A stretch of 64,000 nt of DNA from Triplophysa rosa (GCF_024868665.1 NC_079893.1:9036907-9100906), one strand, 5' to 3'; positions 1-11,366 are shown, counted from the first letter of the stretch. Program-made: numbers and translations. The notes: a model not told the origin generated them from the letters alone.

Positions 1-774
1 GTAGAATATAAGAACTTACTCGCCAAAACACAAGAAGTTGGGTGACGCTACAGGACATCGGCCCAAAACAGTAATACATCAACAGAATGGCTTCAGCAGA
101 AGACAATGCAACTTCTGGAATGGACCATTCGGAGTCTTGACCTCAACCCTGTTGCTTCATGACAATTTATTAATTTAGCCTATTCATTGTAATTAACTAT
201 TACAATTAACTATGTAATAAACATTGACTTTTTACTTTGATAAAATGGGACAACAGCAATATAAAAAATACCACTCATAACCATTACATACATTTTAAAG
301 CGGCCATTCCCCGTGATGCCAATTTTCAAACTTTAGTTAGTGTGTAATGTTGCTGTTAGAACATAAACACCATCTGCAAAATTATAAGTTCAATGCCAAG
401 CAAGATATTGTCTTTGACAGAATTCGCTTTTCAAGGACTAAAGAGAACGTCTGGAATCAGACTACAGCCCTATACTTGCCGGGTAAATGATGTCACTATT
501 CCAAGTTTTTGAAAAACCTCCGCCCAAAGGAATACGCCAAAAAAGGGGCGAGGCCTTCCTTAGAGAAGAGGAAGAGCCACTGGAGTAGTGTTTGGTTATC
601 AGAGATTGTAAACATTTGACTGAGCTGCGCAATTAATTACTTTTACTTTCATCATAGTCCTACAGCTGGTAATAAGAATTCCGCTACACACATTCTAAAA
701 TAACCAACGGTCAAATAACAGCTTCCATGACTTTAACATCGGCTGTGAAAGCTATTCTGTGTAATACACTGATA
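1..774. other. Gene-free AT-rich stretch
   Basis: No open frame of convincing length or domain content is seen on either strand. The DNA is AT-rich and carries no recognisable transposon end. Nothing here supports a promoter or exon call. Confidence 0.5.
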
Positions 775-779
775 TTGTG

Positions 780-831
<52 letters not shown>

Positions 832-872
832 TGTGTGTGTGTGTGTGTGTGTGTGCGTATGCGTGTGCGTGT
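775..872. repeat. Compound microsatellite (GT)n(GCGT)n(GT)n
   Basis: A run of GT dinucleotides changes to about nine GCGT tetranucleotide units and then back to GT with a few imperfect units. Apparent open frames across it on both strands (Cys-Val-rich and His-Thr-rich) are readings of the repeat and not genes. Alternating purine-pyrimidine DNA of this kind can adopt Z-form; that is general knowledge, not shown here. Confidence 0.97.
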
Positions 873-1724
873 GCCTCTAAAAAACTTCTATGAAATGTCC
901 TTTGAAGTCCTGCTTGCAAATGTCTCCTAGTCAATCTGCTTGTTTTATTATCCAACTAAGGTCCAATATAAAAAGGCAAAACTAACGCTTGTGTTATTAG
1001 TGTTAATTAATATAACCGGTCTGACCCAATCGGTCCGGTGTCATTTCCCTCGCCATAGTAGGAAACAAATTGCGATCTCTAACAAAGATTGACGTTTGCA
1101 CATGCACTAGCAGACCTCCTTTACACTTCGATCGATCCGCATGTGTTTAACTGATGAAGTGAAGTTGACGCCATTGTTACTGTTTATTGCTGAAAGCCAA
1201 AGCTTATGAATACACGTGCACTGAGAGGGGGACCGACCAATCACAACATCCTGAGAAGCGTAAGCTCACTGATATGGTATGGGTGGGACATCTTCAGACA
1301 CACGCTCTAAGCGGGGAACCAATCACGACAGACCTGGTCAGCTTTACCAATCAGAGCATTTTGGAAGGAGGGATTTTATATAGACCGGAAGAAATCCAGT
1401 CGTTATGTTAGAAGAGGGATATCGGTGAAAAATAGACTTGAAATATGTGAAATATAAAGTGTTTTTTGAAACTAGAAACATGAACATCCATTGTTAAACA
1501 CCCAAAAAACATAATCAAAGCTTCAAAAGCAGCAAAAGAATGGCTCCTATAACATGGAAGATGTTTAAGCACTAAATTTTGACACTAAATCCAAAAATCC
1601 CATTTCCCTTATAAAACAACTGATGATAGTAAAACAAGTCAATTAGATAATAAAATTACTGCTTGGCCTCTTAAGGCCTGGATTTGCTTGTTTTTTTCCG
1701 GTTACTTCTAATGGTCATTTTGTC
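873..1724. other. Gene-free stretch
   Basis: No gene or clear repeat is recognised. The 74-codon open frame in 1187-1411 has no domain signature and is probably chance. Confidence 0.45.
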
Positions 1725-1912
1725 ATTTTATTCAAAGCACATGTCTGCAGACAGAGTAGGCCTACCCCTGAAACTGCCCTTGCTCAAGGGCACATTGGTG
1801 ATTAAGTTTGCTCAGTATCTCTCCAATTCATAAATCGCCTCCACCTGGGATCAAACATGTGCCCTTTGATTTACCACCCCACAGCCTTTAGCCCCTGGGC
1901 TATCACCACTGT
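1725..1912 (-). repeat. tRNA-derived SINE-like fragment (minus strand)
   Basis: Read on the minus strand, the segment near 1912-1840 has an A-box-like stretch (AGCCCAGGGGCTAAAGG) and then a B-box-like GTTTGATCCCAG, spaced as in a tRNA-derived pol III promoter. Downstream comes a body containing GTGCCCTTGAGCAAGGGCAG, a motif that recurs in fish tRNA-derived SINEs. The fragment probably moved as a SINE. The ends are not defined and no target duplication was found. It is not a functional tRNA. Confidence 0.6.
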
Positions 1913-2097
1913 TTTCCTTCCTCTGTGTCTCGAGCTTGTGCTGAAACAGCATTAACACACGACGTTACGGAGCGTCCATGCTGAATGACAAGCAGAGATA
2001 GAGGAGGGCGAGACTGCAGTACAATTGTGGTCAACTGGACTAACAGTACTGGAAACAGCACTTCAGCAGCACCCATCTGTCTTACAAGCTTTCCTAT

Positions 2098-2178
2098 AGT
2101 GCCACTGGTAAAGCATGGCGCTAGCAACAACAAGTTCACAGGTTCGATTGTGAGGAAATGTACATAAGTTGAAATGTA
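2098..2178 (+). repeat. tRNA-derived SINE head, truncated
   Basis: The segment has a tRNA-like head (AAGCATGGCGCTAGCAACAA) followed by a B-box-like GGTTCGATTGTG and the beginning of an AT-rich body. This matches the layout of a common fish SINE whose 3' part appears on the minus strand at 32574-32695. The copy is cut short where a small inverted-repeat element begins at 2197. Confidence 0.5.
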
Positions 2179-2196
2179 ACACCGTGATGAAATGTA

Positions 2197-2349
2197 ACAC
2201 CGTGTCTACACCGGATGCGGCACGATGCGACAAAAGACAATAAAACACATTATAATTTTACATTTTGTCCACACTGGATGCGATGCGACAATCCCATTAG
2301 TCCCATTAGACCGCGTCGTGTCGCATTGCGTCCGGTGTAGACACGGTGT
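2197..2349. mobile_element. Short palindromic MITE
   Basis: The left end begins ACACCGTGTCTACACCGGA and the right end is its reverse complement, giving terminal inverted repeats of roughly 35 bp in an element of only about 150 bp. A 19-bp direct repeat (GATGAAATGTAACACCGTG-like) lies just outside the left end. There is no coding capacity, so it must have depended on a transposase supplied elsewhere. The superfamily is not assigned. Confidence 0.7.
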
Positions 2350-4157
2350 AAGTTCCTTTGATGAATGCATGAGGCTATATTCATGAACTACAAACTGTTC
2401 CTTTAAGTGAAGATTATTGGAAAGGCTACATACAGTAAAATTGTAAATGTAACATGATGTTTGTAACATAGTTTAGCTAGTTCAATAAGAAAACTTCCAG
2501 TTACCATGTCAACAGCCTAATCCATTTTACAATGGAGCTGTTACACAAATATCTCATTCTATTGGAGTGTATTAAACTGTTTAACTTTTATTGACATTGT
2601 ACTTCCCTAGTTATAATACCCTAAACCGCAAATGTATTAAACTGAACTATTGTATATTGTAAAACGTTCACTAAACCAAACCAGAACAGAAAGACCAATT
2701 CTGTGACAGACCAAAAAGTGAATATAATATATTTCTTCCTCAGAATTTGCTGTGACTTCAGCAAAATGGAAACTCTTCAATAAACCATAAGGGGACACAC
2801 ATTAACTCAATATCAACGTCACAATTCGAGCGTTTCGATTGGCTAACGTGGACCAATTTAATTCTTCAGTCATTAGTAACTATGTAAAGTCATATGAGGT
2901 GATTATTTATTAAATGCAAATACCTGTACATTCCATGATCCCAGACAAAGTTATTGTCTATAGGGGTGCTATATTTATGTGCGTGTTGTCTTAAAACAGA
3001 TGGTTATCTGCATAATTCATATCGTGCATTTCTGTTCTGTCTGGACACAGGAAGGTCAATCGCAGTGCGGTCTTTGATTTGGCCGCTTGTTCCTACCGTC
3101 GGAGAATTTTCTGAATGTATAATCAGTATTCTGAGGGAAAAAAAGGCGTCCTCGGGTCATACCCGTCGAGACGCGTCATGATTATTCATCCATCCACACA
3201 CTCATCTTTAAATGTTTGCCCTGACCTCTCTCTTATAGTCTAAAAATGTAGGCCTATGTTGCACATAGTTTTTTTATTTTCATATAGACAGCAGACATAA
3301 AATGAGCAGGCACTGACATTCTACAGTATACGTACATTTTGCAAGTAATCTAAAAAACTGATTCTCTCCTTAAGAGTGTGACAGAACTTTTCCTATCCGG
3401 CACGACAATCCAACTAACTCAGAGTTCTGCAAGGTGAGTAAAGAAATGACTGACTGAGTCTGTTGTGAAAGAACTTCACTGAACAAAACCTTTGGGATAA
3501 ATTGAAATGCCGACTGTGAGTCAGAACCCATCACCCAACATGAGTGCCTGACCTCACTGACGTATGCGTGTGTGAATGAGAACAAATCCAGCCATGCTTC
3601 AACTGCTGGTGCAATGTCAGAGGAGTAGAGCTAACAGGGAGGACCAAATGTCATTTAAAGCTAATAAGTTTGAAATTAAATGCTCAAAAAAGGGTGTGTT
3701 TGGCTGTCCACATGCTTTTGGCCATATATCGTTGCCTATTACACGCAAGAATTTGCAATCAAAACAAACGTAAGCAAACGCCCTGTTGTGGTAGGAAGGA
3801 AGCACGGGTAATGAAACAAACTGATGTCAGTTGAACAAACATGCAGTGAACCATGTGAAGATAAGTGGGAATAGGGCTCTGTCAGGAACATCTACAGGGG
3901 TGATGCGGTGATGTGTGTGGGCTGCTGCTGAAAACATTACCGAGATAGAGAAGAAAAGAATGAATGGAAATACTGTACATGAGCAGTTTAAACGACATAC
4001 TTTTGGGAAAATTTACACATATAGACCACTTTGGAAGACGTAAACGACGGTGGTCATTTGAACAAAATGCAACATTTAAACAAAATGCAACCAACAGAAC
4101 ATTTATAACCGAAACAAAATATTAAATTAATATCTTTAGATGATTTTGTTAGATATA
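2350..4157. other. Gene-free stretch before the Tc1-like relic
   Basis: Only short open frames with no recognised domains are present. No clear transposon termini were seen. Confidence 0.45.
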
Positions 4158-4514
4158 CAGCCGTGGAAAAAATTAAGAGACCATTTCAAAATTGTTTTTA
4201 GTTTTTCTGAATTTACTATTTATAGTTATGTGTTTAGGTTAAATGATCGTTTTTGTTTCATTCTGTAAACTACTAACTATATTTCTCCCGAATTTCAAAC
4301 AAAACATTGTTTCTATTTGCATTAATTTGCAGAAAATGAAAACTGGAGAAACAGGTCAGAATAACTGAAAAGATGCCCTGCATTTTTTCAGACCTCAAAT
4401 ACTGCAAATAAAATAAGTTCATATTCACTTTTAAGCAACACAACAGTAATATTTGCACATGTTCAAAACATTTATTTGCATGATAACCTTGATTCCCTTT
4501 CTGTTGGTCTCTCG

Positions 4515-4680
4515 ACGTTGTGTCGAACCGACAGATTGGGGTATGCTCTTGAGAACCTATCATCTTCTGAGTATTTTTGAAAAGGCCAATGAGAATTGGA
4601 GAATGAAATTTGCATGCCGGACTCCTCCCCGGATGTCCGGGTATAAAAGGAAGCCAGCATGCTCATTCATTCACCTTTTG
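4515..4680 (+). repeat. Left inverted terminal repeat of the non-autonomous DIRS element
   Basis: The segment runs from ACGTTGTGTCGAACCGACAG to TCATTCATTCACC and is matched in reverse complement, with few differences, at 6921-7087. The differences include ATGCTCT against TTGTTCT and a single change in the CCGG-rich part. The repeat contains a TATA box and therefore probably holds the promoter. Confidence 0.9.
4642..4649 (+). promoter_or_regulatory. TATA box in the DIRS left terminal repeat
   Basis: TATAAAAG lies inside the left terminal repeat, upstream of the gag relic at 4703. A mirrored copy occurs in the right repeat on the minus strand. Position and sequence fit a pol II core promoter, but activity is inferred. 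Confidence 0.6.
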
Positions 4681-4702
4681 TTCTTCGGAGCCTTCACTCT
4701 GA

Positions 4703-6240
4703 TTGACTTCGAGACTTCATCTCTACGCCAAATTACTGTTGGAACCTTATGAAATGATGCAGTGGACTGTCCCTTCCTGCAGTGACTTCCCCTGGGCGTC
4801 TCGGCAGTGCCAGAAGAGTTCGAGCAAATTTCTCCAGCGTGGCATGTCCCGCTGTTATCATGGGTGCAACACACTCATCGAGGAGGGGGACGGACATGAT
4901 GTCTGCTTCCAGTACGCTGGGGCAGATGTTGTGGATACGTCATGCCCGCACTGCGGGCGGTTGACGATTCAGACGTTGCGTCACGGGTGGCTGTGTTCCC
5001 ACGGGACTCAGCCACCACCTCGTCTGCTCCCCGTTCCGTGACGGCAGGACTACGGCCCTGCCAACAGCTACGGCAAGCAGCGAGGGTGATATGAGGATCA
5101 CTGTGAGCGTTAATCCGCCAGCCACTGGCTCACGGACCGTTCGCACCTCGTCTCGCTCGTCTGACCGTTCCCCAGGAGATGGTCCCACCGTCTTGTTCCT
5201 CAACCACGTATTCGGAAACGGTGCGTGATAATGATGAGATGTCCCTTGCAGCATCGGGGGGTGATGTACTGCCATCCAACTCCGGCGATTCCTCGGAGCT
5301 CCCTCCCTCGGGGGGTCGAGCCCAGGAAGAAGCGGACGTCGAAATGTCAGCCATGCTTTCCCGGGCCGCCGTGAGCGTTGGGTTGCAGTGCCCACTGCCT
5401 CTCCCGGCGCTCGTGGCTGGATACATGGTGCCTCGGGCTTGAGCACGGCTCCAAGCCGTGCCCGCCCCCAGTGCCGTGTTTTTCCGGAAGTGCATGTGGA
5501 ACTTAGTAAGACCTGGAACGCCCCCTCTCCGGCACGTTCACATCTAACAAGTTCTGTCACCCTCTCTTCCCTCGAGGGTGCGGCAGCTAGAGGATACGTC
5601 GATGTCCCCCAGGTGGAGTGTGCTGCCGTGGTGCACTCGTGCCTGCAGGCGGCGGCCACCTGGGGGGGCTCGACCTAGACTCCTGTCCAAAGCATGTCGG
5701 GTCTCGGCATCTTTCGTGTCGAGAGCTTGCATTGCTGCGGGCCAAGCGGCCTCCTCTCCACGCTATGGCTTCTGCCAGGCCAAGGCGTTGAGAGAGCTCC
5801 ACGAGGGTAAGACCGACCCAGCGCTTATGCAGGAACGCCACGCTGCCACCGACCTAGCTCTATGGGCGACCAAGGTGACCGCGTGGGCCCTGGGTCAGGC
5901 GATGTCCACATTTGTGGTCCATGAGAAACTCCTCTGGCCGAACCTTGCACAGATGAGTAACGCCGAGAAGGTCCGCTTTCTCGACGCACCCATCTTGCAG
6001 GGGGGGGGGGGCTGTTTGGTGATTCTGTCGACCCGCAGTTCTCGACAGTAAAGAAGCAGACAGAGGATATCAAACATATCCTCCCGCGCCTCGGCCGTCG
6101 AGTCCCGTCCACCGTCTGCTTCCCAGCAGCCCTGGTCCTCTTCGACGCCCTCCGGCTCTGGCGCCCCCCACTCAGGCGGCCCCCTGGAAGAGACATCAAG
6201 GAGGAGACCACCGCCCCGTCAGTGGCCGCGGCAAAAGCAG
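4703..6240 (+). pseudogene. gag-like relic of the non-autonomous DIRS element
   Basis: Open segments in successive frames show a DIRS gag-like protein broken by frameshifts. The first (4703-5041) has a Cys/His-rich N-terminal stretch with CPHCGRLTI, resembling the zinc-finger-like motif at the start of the gag region in the larger DIRS element of this window. The second (5179-5442) is acidic and Ser-rich. The third (5578-6051) contains a helical region ending LDAPILQGG. A run of ten G at 6001-6010 shifts the frame there, and recognisable reading continues in the next frame to about 6150. No intact protein can be produced. Assignment rests on architecture and neighbouring terminal repeats. Confidence 0.7.
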
Positions 6241-6790
6241 CGGCCCTCATGGGAAGACACCGGGGAGATTGAGAATACCATCGGGCCCGACCCCAGCCAT
6301 TCCATGCTGGGTGGTCGATCTGGGACGGTTCCTACCCTGCCCCACTCTCTTAAGAGTTCTCTCTCTCTGGGTGTATATCACAGACGCTCTCACCCTCTAC
6401 ACGACGGTGTTCGGCAACTCGACGTTGCGTCACGGCGAGACCCAATGTCGAGGATAATCAGTAGCCCTCAGCACTCTCAGTCGACAGTACGTTGTGCTAC
6501 ATCATCGCCAGGCAGGTAAGCAGCAGAGCCGATCTCCTCCCCGGGGGCCTCCCCACGGCAAGGGATCCGCACTGCTCGCCATCGAACCACCCCCTGGGAG
6601 GTCGATGAAGCAGATCGTACCCCTAGCCCCTGTCTCAGTCCCTGGGAGCCTGACTAGAGCCCCCAAACCGTCACGGGGCTACGGGATTAACGGGAGAATT
6701 AAGGGTAGCGCTCACATCTGACTCGCCCAGGCCAGTAAGCGTCGCTCCGCTAGAGATTGTGACGCGGCTCAGCGCTGTGGCGTTTTCCAT

Positions 6791-6860
6791 AGAAACCCCA
6801 ATCTGTCGGTTTGACACAACGTCGAGAGACCGACAGAAAAGGAATGTCTTGGTTACGTAT
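6791..6860. repeat. Internal complementary region of the non-autonomous DIRS element
   Basis: The reverse complement of 6791-6845 reads CTGTCGGTCTCTCGACGTTG followed by TGTCAAACCGACAG, matching the left terminus at 4500-4550. The adjoining CTTGGTTACGTA (about 6848-6859) is complementary to the right terminus near 7108-7120. In DIRS elements this region templates completion and joining of the ends in the circular intermediate. Confidence 0.85.
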
Positions 6861-6920
6861 GTACCCCACAATGCTGGACGCCCGCCACAGCGGTCGAGGG
6901 ATGCTCTCAGGCTCCTCAGA

Positions 6921-7087
6921 CCAAACGGTGAATGAATGAGCACGCCGGCTTCCTTTTATACCCAGACATCCGGGGAGGAGTCCGGCATGCAAATTTCATT
7001 CGCCAATTTTCATTGGCCTTTTCAAAAATACTCAGAAGATGATAGGTTCTCAAGAACAAACCCCAATCTGTCGGTTCGACACAACGT
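6921..7087 (-). repeat. Right inverted terminal repeat of the non-autonomous DIRS element
   Basis: This is the reverse complement of 4515-4680, including the TATA-containing segment and the CATTCATTCACC inner end. The high similarity of the two copies suggests that the insertion is not very old. Confidence 0.9.
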
Positions 7088-7263
7088 GTCGTTCCCTCCA
7101 TCAGGGAATTACGTAACCAAGATGTTTTCATCACAGTTTTCATGTCATGCTGTCAGTCTTGCACATTGCTGTTGGATGACACTGGACTGGAATGACCACA
7201 ACACATCTAGAAATGCTGATTAAATGAACATTTGGAATGGTCTCTTACTTATTTCTACAGCTG

Positions 7264-7823
7264 TATGTGAGGTTTAAAAAAAAAAAAAAAACGCTTCTGG
7301 ACCGGTGTTTACATCTTGCGAAGAGGTCTATAGCGGGTTACATGTCAACACAACTATTTCAATGATTATTCATGCTGCATTAATTATTTAATTTGTCACT
7401 GAAGGCAAAAAAAAACGTTTTTCAAAAGTCAATTTTAGCTTAAAACTAAATTAGAATCTTGACAGGAAAAGGAAAAAGTCAATGGAAATGTTATGCTTAA
7501 ACTACCCACATGCTCTTTTCTCTGGATGAGATGCATGTAACACACACACTCTCAAACTGTGTGCTTGGAATTGGCTGATGAATTTTTCCAAGAACATTTC
7601 GGTGAGTGTGTGTGTGTGCATGTGTGCATGTTGAGGTCAGCTTTATTTAGAGAGCAGGCAGACAGACCACTGGAGCCTTACTCTGACTCTGGACAGGAGG
7701 GAAGGCCTGGAAATTTGATATATACACACACACACAGAAAATCCCTCTAATTCCTGACCTGGATTCAGAGTAACCCTTGGAAACCCTCAGAGTCATGGTG
7801 GTTTGCTTTGATTAGGTGTAGAG

Positions 7824-7857
<34 letters not shown>

Positions 7858-8965
7858 AAAGTTTTTACCAAAGTTTTATGATAGCTCTGTAGTAATATCA
7901 AAGTGAGATCTCAAAGTTTTTAAAGCATGATTTTCTTTAGTCTGAGTGAGTACCACACTTAGACTTGTCACATCCATAACTGTTAATATTCCTCATAAAT
8001 GGGCACATGAAAATTTAAATATAGTAACTATTTTATGGTCTATGAAGAGCCCTCCCTTCTCCATTGCTATGTGCATTTTCATTTTCAAGTGTGCTGTCTC
8101 TCTGTGACAGTGACCTTTTATGTCACATTCAGTATATAACACATGTATATTTCCCTCATCTTAAATAGAAAATATGTGCTGTACATAGACAGATTTTTTT
8201 CTGATGATCAGCTAAGGTTTAGAAAAATATAAGCATGAATACATTCTCTGAGAGTTTAGATTTCAAGTATCGACAGCAAATGTCACATCCATAACTCTGG
8301 AATTGCCCTGTGTGTCCGCACTATAGAGCAACTACATCTATAGCTACAATACAGTAAGCTATATTTAGCACTGTACTCTAACACACAATAAACACTTTTG
8401 TGTCAAAAGCACACAAACAGCCACATTTCTGCATTGTGAAGGCTAGAAGAAAACACTCTCTGCAGGGCACAAGTCTTTTTAGCCGCGAGGCACAGCGCAC
8501 ACACACGCACACATCCCCTAAGCACCATATAATATGGTTAACTAAGCACATTGTGAAAGGTATCCAGCTGTGGTGGATAGATGATAGTGGATAGATGATA
8601 GGTTGGTGGATTGCATTCAAAATGCAAAAGGCAACTTCTACAGGGACAAATGAAATAAATAAGAGAAAGAAAGAAAAGAGAGAGAAGAGAGAAAAGGCCC
8701 AATCAAGAAGACGACGAACAGGATCCACTCAAGAATTCTCTCAGCATGTGTAAATTGAGTTAGTACCTCATGTAATCTTTATCAAGGTGCATTCAGACAA
8801 TATTCAACAACATAATAAGCAGTTTATTTCGGGTCAAATGAGGCACCTCGTTGTGTTAAGTTATTGGTTTATGAACACCTTGCTCTGGCTATTCCCCTCA
8901 CGATAAAAGGAATATGTCATTTTGAATGACACAAAGTGGTTTTATATGCATAACTGAGTGTTAAA
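7264..8965. other. Gene-free stretch with CT repeat and purine tract
   Basis: A (CT)15-type microsatellite occupies 7826-7855. A purine-rich AGAAAGA/AGAGAG tract lies at about 8655-8697. An open frame on the minus strand across 8378-8728 encodes a low-complexity hydrophobic sequence with a repeat-derived Val-Cys run and no domain, and is not called a gene. Confidence 0.5.
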
Positions 8966-9181
8966 CAGTGCTGCTCAACGGTTAATCACGATTAATCGCA
9001 TGTAGAATAAAAGTTTGTGTTTATATAATATATGTCTGTGCATATTTATTTTGTATTTATAAACACATACACGTACACATACTTGTACATTTTTAAGAAA
9101 TATTTGCATCTATATATTCATATATACTGTACATGTAATTTAAAATATATATAAGCATTTGTTCATTGTTATATTTTTCTT

Positions 9182-9545
9182 AAAAGAGCAATGTGGAGAT
9201 TTTAGTGGCATCTAGTGGTGAGGTTGCAAATTGCAACCAATGGCTCACTCCACCACTCCCTTTCGAAGCACTACGGTGACTCTCAGCTACATCTAAGATG
9301 TTCACATTTTTGCTTCTTTGCCGAAGGGGATAACGTTTTTCCGAAACAGTTTGTCCATTTAGGGCTACTGTAGAAACAACATGATGAAATCCATTGGGGA
9401 CCTGGGGTGTATGTAGATAGAAATAGCTTATTCTAATGTAATAAGAACATAAAACTTTATGTCAGGTTGTTATACACCTCATAGTTATGTATATTATATT
9501 GCATTTTTGTCAATAGGTACTCTAAAAAGTTACACACTGGACATT
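9182..9545 (+). repeat. Dispersed repeat family A, copy 1
   Basis: It shares extended similarity with 12112-12455 (for example GGCATCTAGTGGTGAGGTTG and TTTAGGGCTACTGTAGAAAC), and its right part also matches the minus strand of 49917-50185. The ends in the combined copies suggest a TIR near TTAAAGGTCCAGTGT. It is probably a non-autonomous DNA transposon. No coding content. Confidence 0.7.
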
Positions 9546-9557
9546 TTCATACATATT

Positions 9558-9563
9558 TGTGTG

Positions 9564-9595
<32 letters not shown>

Positions 9596-9641
9596 TGTGT
9601 GTGTGCGTGTGCATGCGTGCGTGCGTGTGTGTGTGTGTGTT
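9558..9641. repeat. Compound microsatellite (GT)n(GCGT)n(GT)n
   Basis: This has the same three-part organisation as the repeat at 775-872: GT units, a block of GCGT units, then GT with interruptions. The open frame across it is repeat-derived. Confidence 0.97.
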
Positions 9642-9716
9642 TATAAATACAAAATTAATATGCACAGTGCACAGACTATTTTATGTTAACACAAGATTAA
9701 TCGTTGAACAGCCCTA

Positions 9717-11084
9717 AAATTAAGCAGTTCATACATTTCCATGCAACTGTTTGGTGTTGGCACTTATTCTTTCAAGAATTAAGGCTGACCCTGGGAACAC
9801 AACAATTCTAACAACAACCTTAAAAGTGCACAGACTATAGTAAGTGATCCAAGCCACGTTTTATTTACAATGTATCAAATACTGCCATCAGGCAAGCGTT
9901 ATAGAGTTCCACTCTGTAGAGGTAATCGGTACAAGAAATCATTCGTACCTGTGTCTATTAATATTTTAAACACTGATGTAACAAATTGTCATGGCATTTC
10001 AATGATTTTTTTGTTTATTGTGTGTTGTATATTGTGTTGAATTGCAGCTTTGAGTCCAGGGCAAATTTCCTGTAACAAGGACAATATTGGTTTACATTTC
10101 TAAGACTAGGCACTGACTCGCCTCATCGTATTTGCATGGAGGTCTGGTGCTGTTTGTTTGGTAGTAAAGCCAAATCAATGCATGATTTTATAGAAAGGAA
10201 AGCGAAAAGGTGAGAAAAAACAAAGACGTAAAATTAAGCCAGTAAGCTTTACGCAACAGCCTTCCATTACATTGATCAATAGTAATTCAGTAGATAATTA
10301 ATTGGTTTAGCTAGATTGAAAAATTTCAGCCCATCACTCTGTTCTTATCTTGTACTGATCTTCATTTCATGCTTCTTAGTTTGGCCTGGATTTGCAGACA
10401 GCGAGCCTGTCATTCAGTCTCACGCTGTTAGTTTGCCAGTGTGTGTGTCATACATTGTGGGAAAGCATTGGAGAAGCTGTCGAGGGGACGTGTGGGTTAG
10501 GGTCTCAGATCCAAATTGGGCCCTCAGAGGAGGACTGCCAGCGAGTTATTGATCGCTTATGTCCAATTTCTGAAGCGTAGTCTTCCCACAGCGAACGAGA
10601 CGTGTAACTGGCATGCTGTGTGTGGATCTGGTGGCAAATGGAAGGGACAAGTCCAGGTCTGGGCCTCGGTTGGCCTGTGTGGATAATACTTCTCTTTTAG
10701 GTTGTCTTGCTGCTCCGCTTAGTCAAGAGAACCATCCCAGCATGAAAAGTGACATTTGATGGTAGACGGTGACAGCAATCCAGCCAAAGCCTCTGAAGAG
10801 ATACAGCAAAAATGAGAAAAGAGAAGGATTTTAACCCAGCAGTTTCACAAAAAAAAGTAATATGCAGTGCAGAAAATCTGAAGTGAGAGCTTTTTCATTT
10901 TTGTTGTTCTGTTTCTTGGGTGTACAACAAAGATGTATGTATACACATATTATTAATATCTATAAATCAGTATTTGTGAAAAGCACAAATTGACTTTGGT
11001 CATCTCAAACAAAAACGAATAATGTAAATGTAGTGTTCATGTAATCATTCAGTAGTGTGTGACACTATACATAAAATTGCACTG
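9717..11084. other. Gene-free, low-repeat stretch
   Basis: No transposon ends are recognised. The segment 10316-10580 is more GC-balanced and open in two forward frames for up to 78 codons, but it lacks a domain, a clear splice pattern or a start context. It could be unique host intergenic or intronic DNA. Confidence 0.4.
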
Positions 11085-11366
11085 TAAAGGTGTGCATCTA
11101 AACATATTTCATCATTTATTCACCCTCAAGTCATTCCAAGGCTATATTATTTTTATTTCTGTAGAACACAAAATATATTTTTATGTTAACAACCAAACAA
11201 TTTGGGACCCATTTGACTTCAATAGTATGGACACAAAACCACAGGAACATTTCTCAAAATATCTTTTTTATCAGTCTTTCACAGAAGAAAGTCATAACAG
11301 GTTTTAAATGCCATGATGGTGAATAAATCATGACAGAATATTTATTTTGGGGAGAACTAAGCCCAT
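11085..11366. repeat. Fold-back repeat of the common cyprinid type
   Basis: The left half (TTATTCACCCTCAAGTCATTCC..., then CTGTAGAACACAAAATAT) is an imperfect inverted match of the right half (TTCACAGAAGAAAGTCATAA..., then GATGGTGAATAAATCATGAC). The whole can fold on itself. Inverted-repeat sequences with these words are very abundant in cyprinid genomes, from my knowledge of such sequence. Non-coding. Confidence 0.65.

Larger units (their letters stand above)
4491..7124 (+). mobile_element. Internally deleted, non-autonomous DIRS-type retrotransposon
   Basis: The element has the architecture specific to DIRS elements. Inverted terminal repeats lie at 4515-4680 and 6921-7087. An internal region at about 6791-6860 is complementary to the outermost left end (about 4493-4550) and the outermost right end (about 7108-7124). 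Between them are only broken gag-like frames (4703-6240) and a proline-rich remainder. No reverse transcriptase, RNase H or tyrosine recombinase motifs are present. The termini differ from those of the DIRS element at 26600-32565, so it belongs to another family and would need helper proteins. A GAT trinucleotide sits at each boundary (4491-4493, 7121-7123). Confidence 0.85.
4158..7263. mobile_element. Tc1-like DNA transposon relic, split by a DIRS insertion
   Basis: The left terminus starts CAGCCGTGGAAAAAATTAAG and the right terminus, reverse-complemented, reads CAGCTGTAGAAATAAGTAAG. Both continue with the shared GAGACCATT. Each end abuts a TA dinucleotide (4156-4157 and 7264-7265), as expected for Tc1/mariner target duplication. 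Only about 330 bp of left arm (4158-4490) and 140 bp of right arm (7125-7263) belong to this element. The rest is the inserted DIRS derivative. No full transposase remains, so it was probably already a deleted, non-autonomous copy when DIRS inserted. Confidence 0.75.
8966..9716. mobile_element. hAT-like non-autonomous element hosting another repeat
   Basis: The left end CAGTGCTGCTCAACGGTTAA and the reverse complement of the right end, TAGGGCTGTTCAACGATTAA, form imperfect terminal inverted repeats of the CAGGGCTG/ATTAATCG kind common in fish hAT-derived MITEs. No clear 8-bp target duplication is visible, so ends could be off or mutated. It contains another dispersed repeat (9182-9545) and a microsatellite. 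No coding content. Confidence 0.55.

Noticed and set aside
727..955. Cys/Val-rich and His/Thr-rich open frames on both strands
   Set aside because: They are translations of the GT/GCGT microsatellite and have no other content. The same applies to 9459-9689 and 25842-26136.
2098..2178. Functional tRNA gene
   Set aside because: A B box is present, but acceptor and anticodon stems cannot be formed and the context is that of a SINE.
4940..5659. 239-codon minus-strand open frame
   Set aside because: Lies opposite the gag relic of the non-autonomous DIRS element in GC-rich DNA, and shows no domain.
8378..8728. 116-codon minus-strand frame with a hydrophobic segment resembling a membrane protein
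   Set aside because: The hydrophobic stretch comes from a purine-rich tract and GT-like repeats. No homologous domain or splice context is evident.
10316..10580. Possible host exon with a signal-peptide-like N-terminus
   Set aside because: The hydrophobic start is short and nothing downstream is recognisable. No convincing splice sites. Kept only as unassigned DNA.
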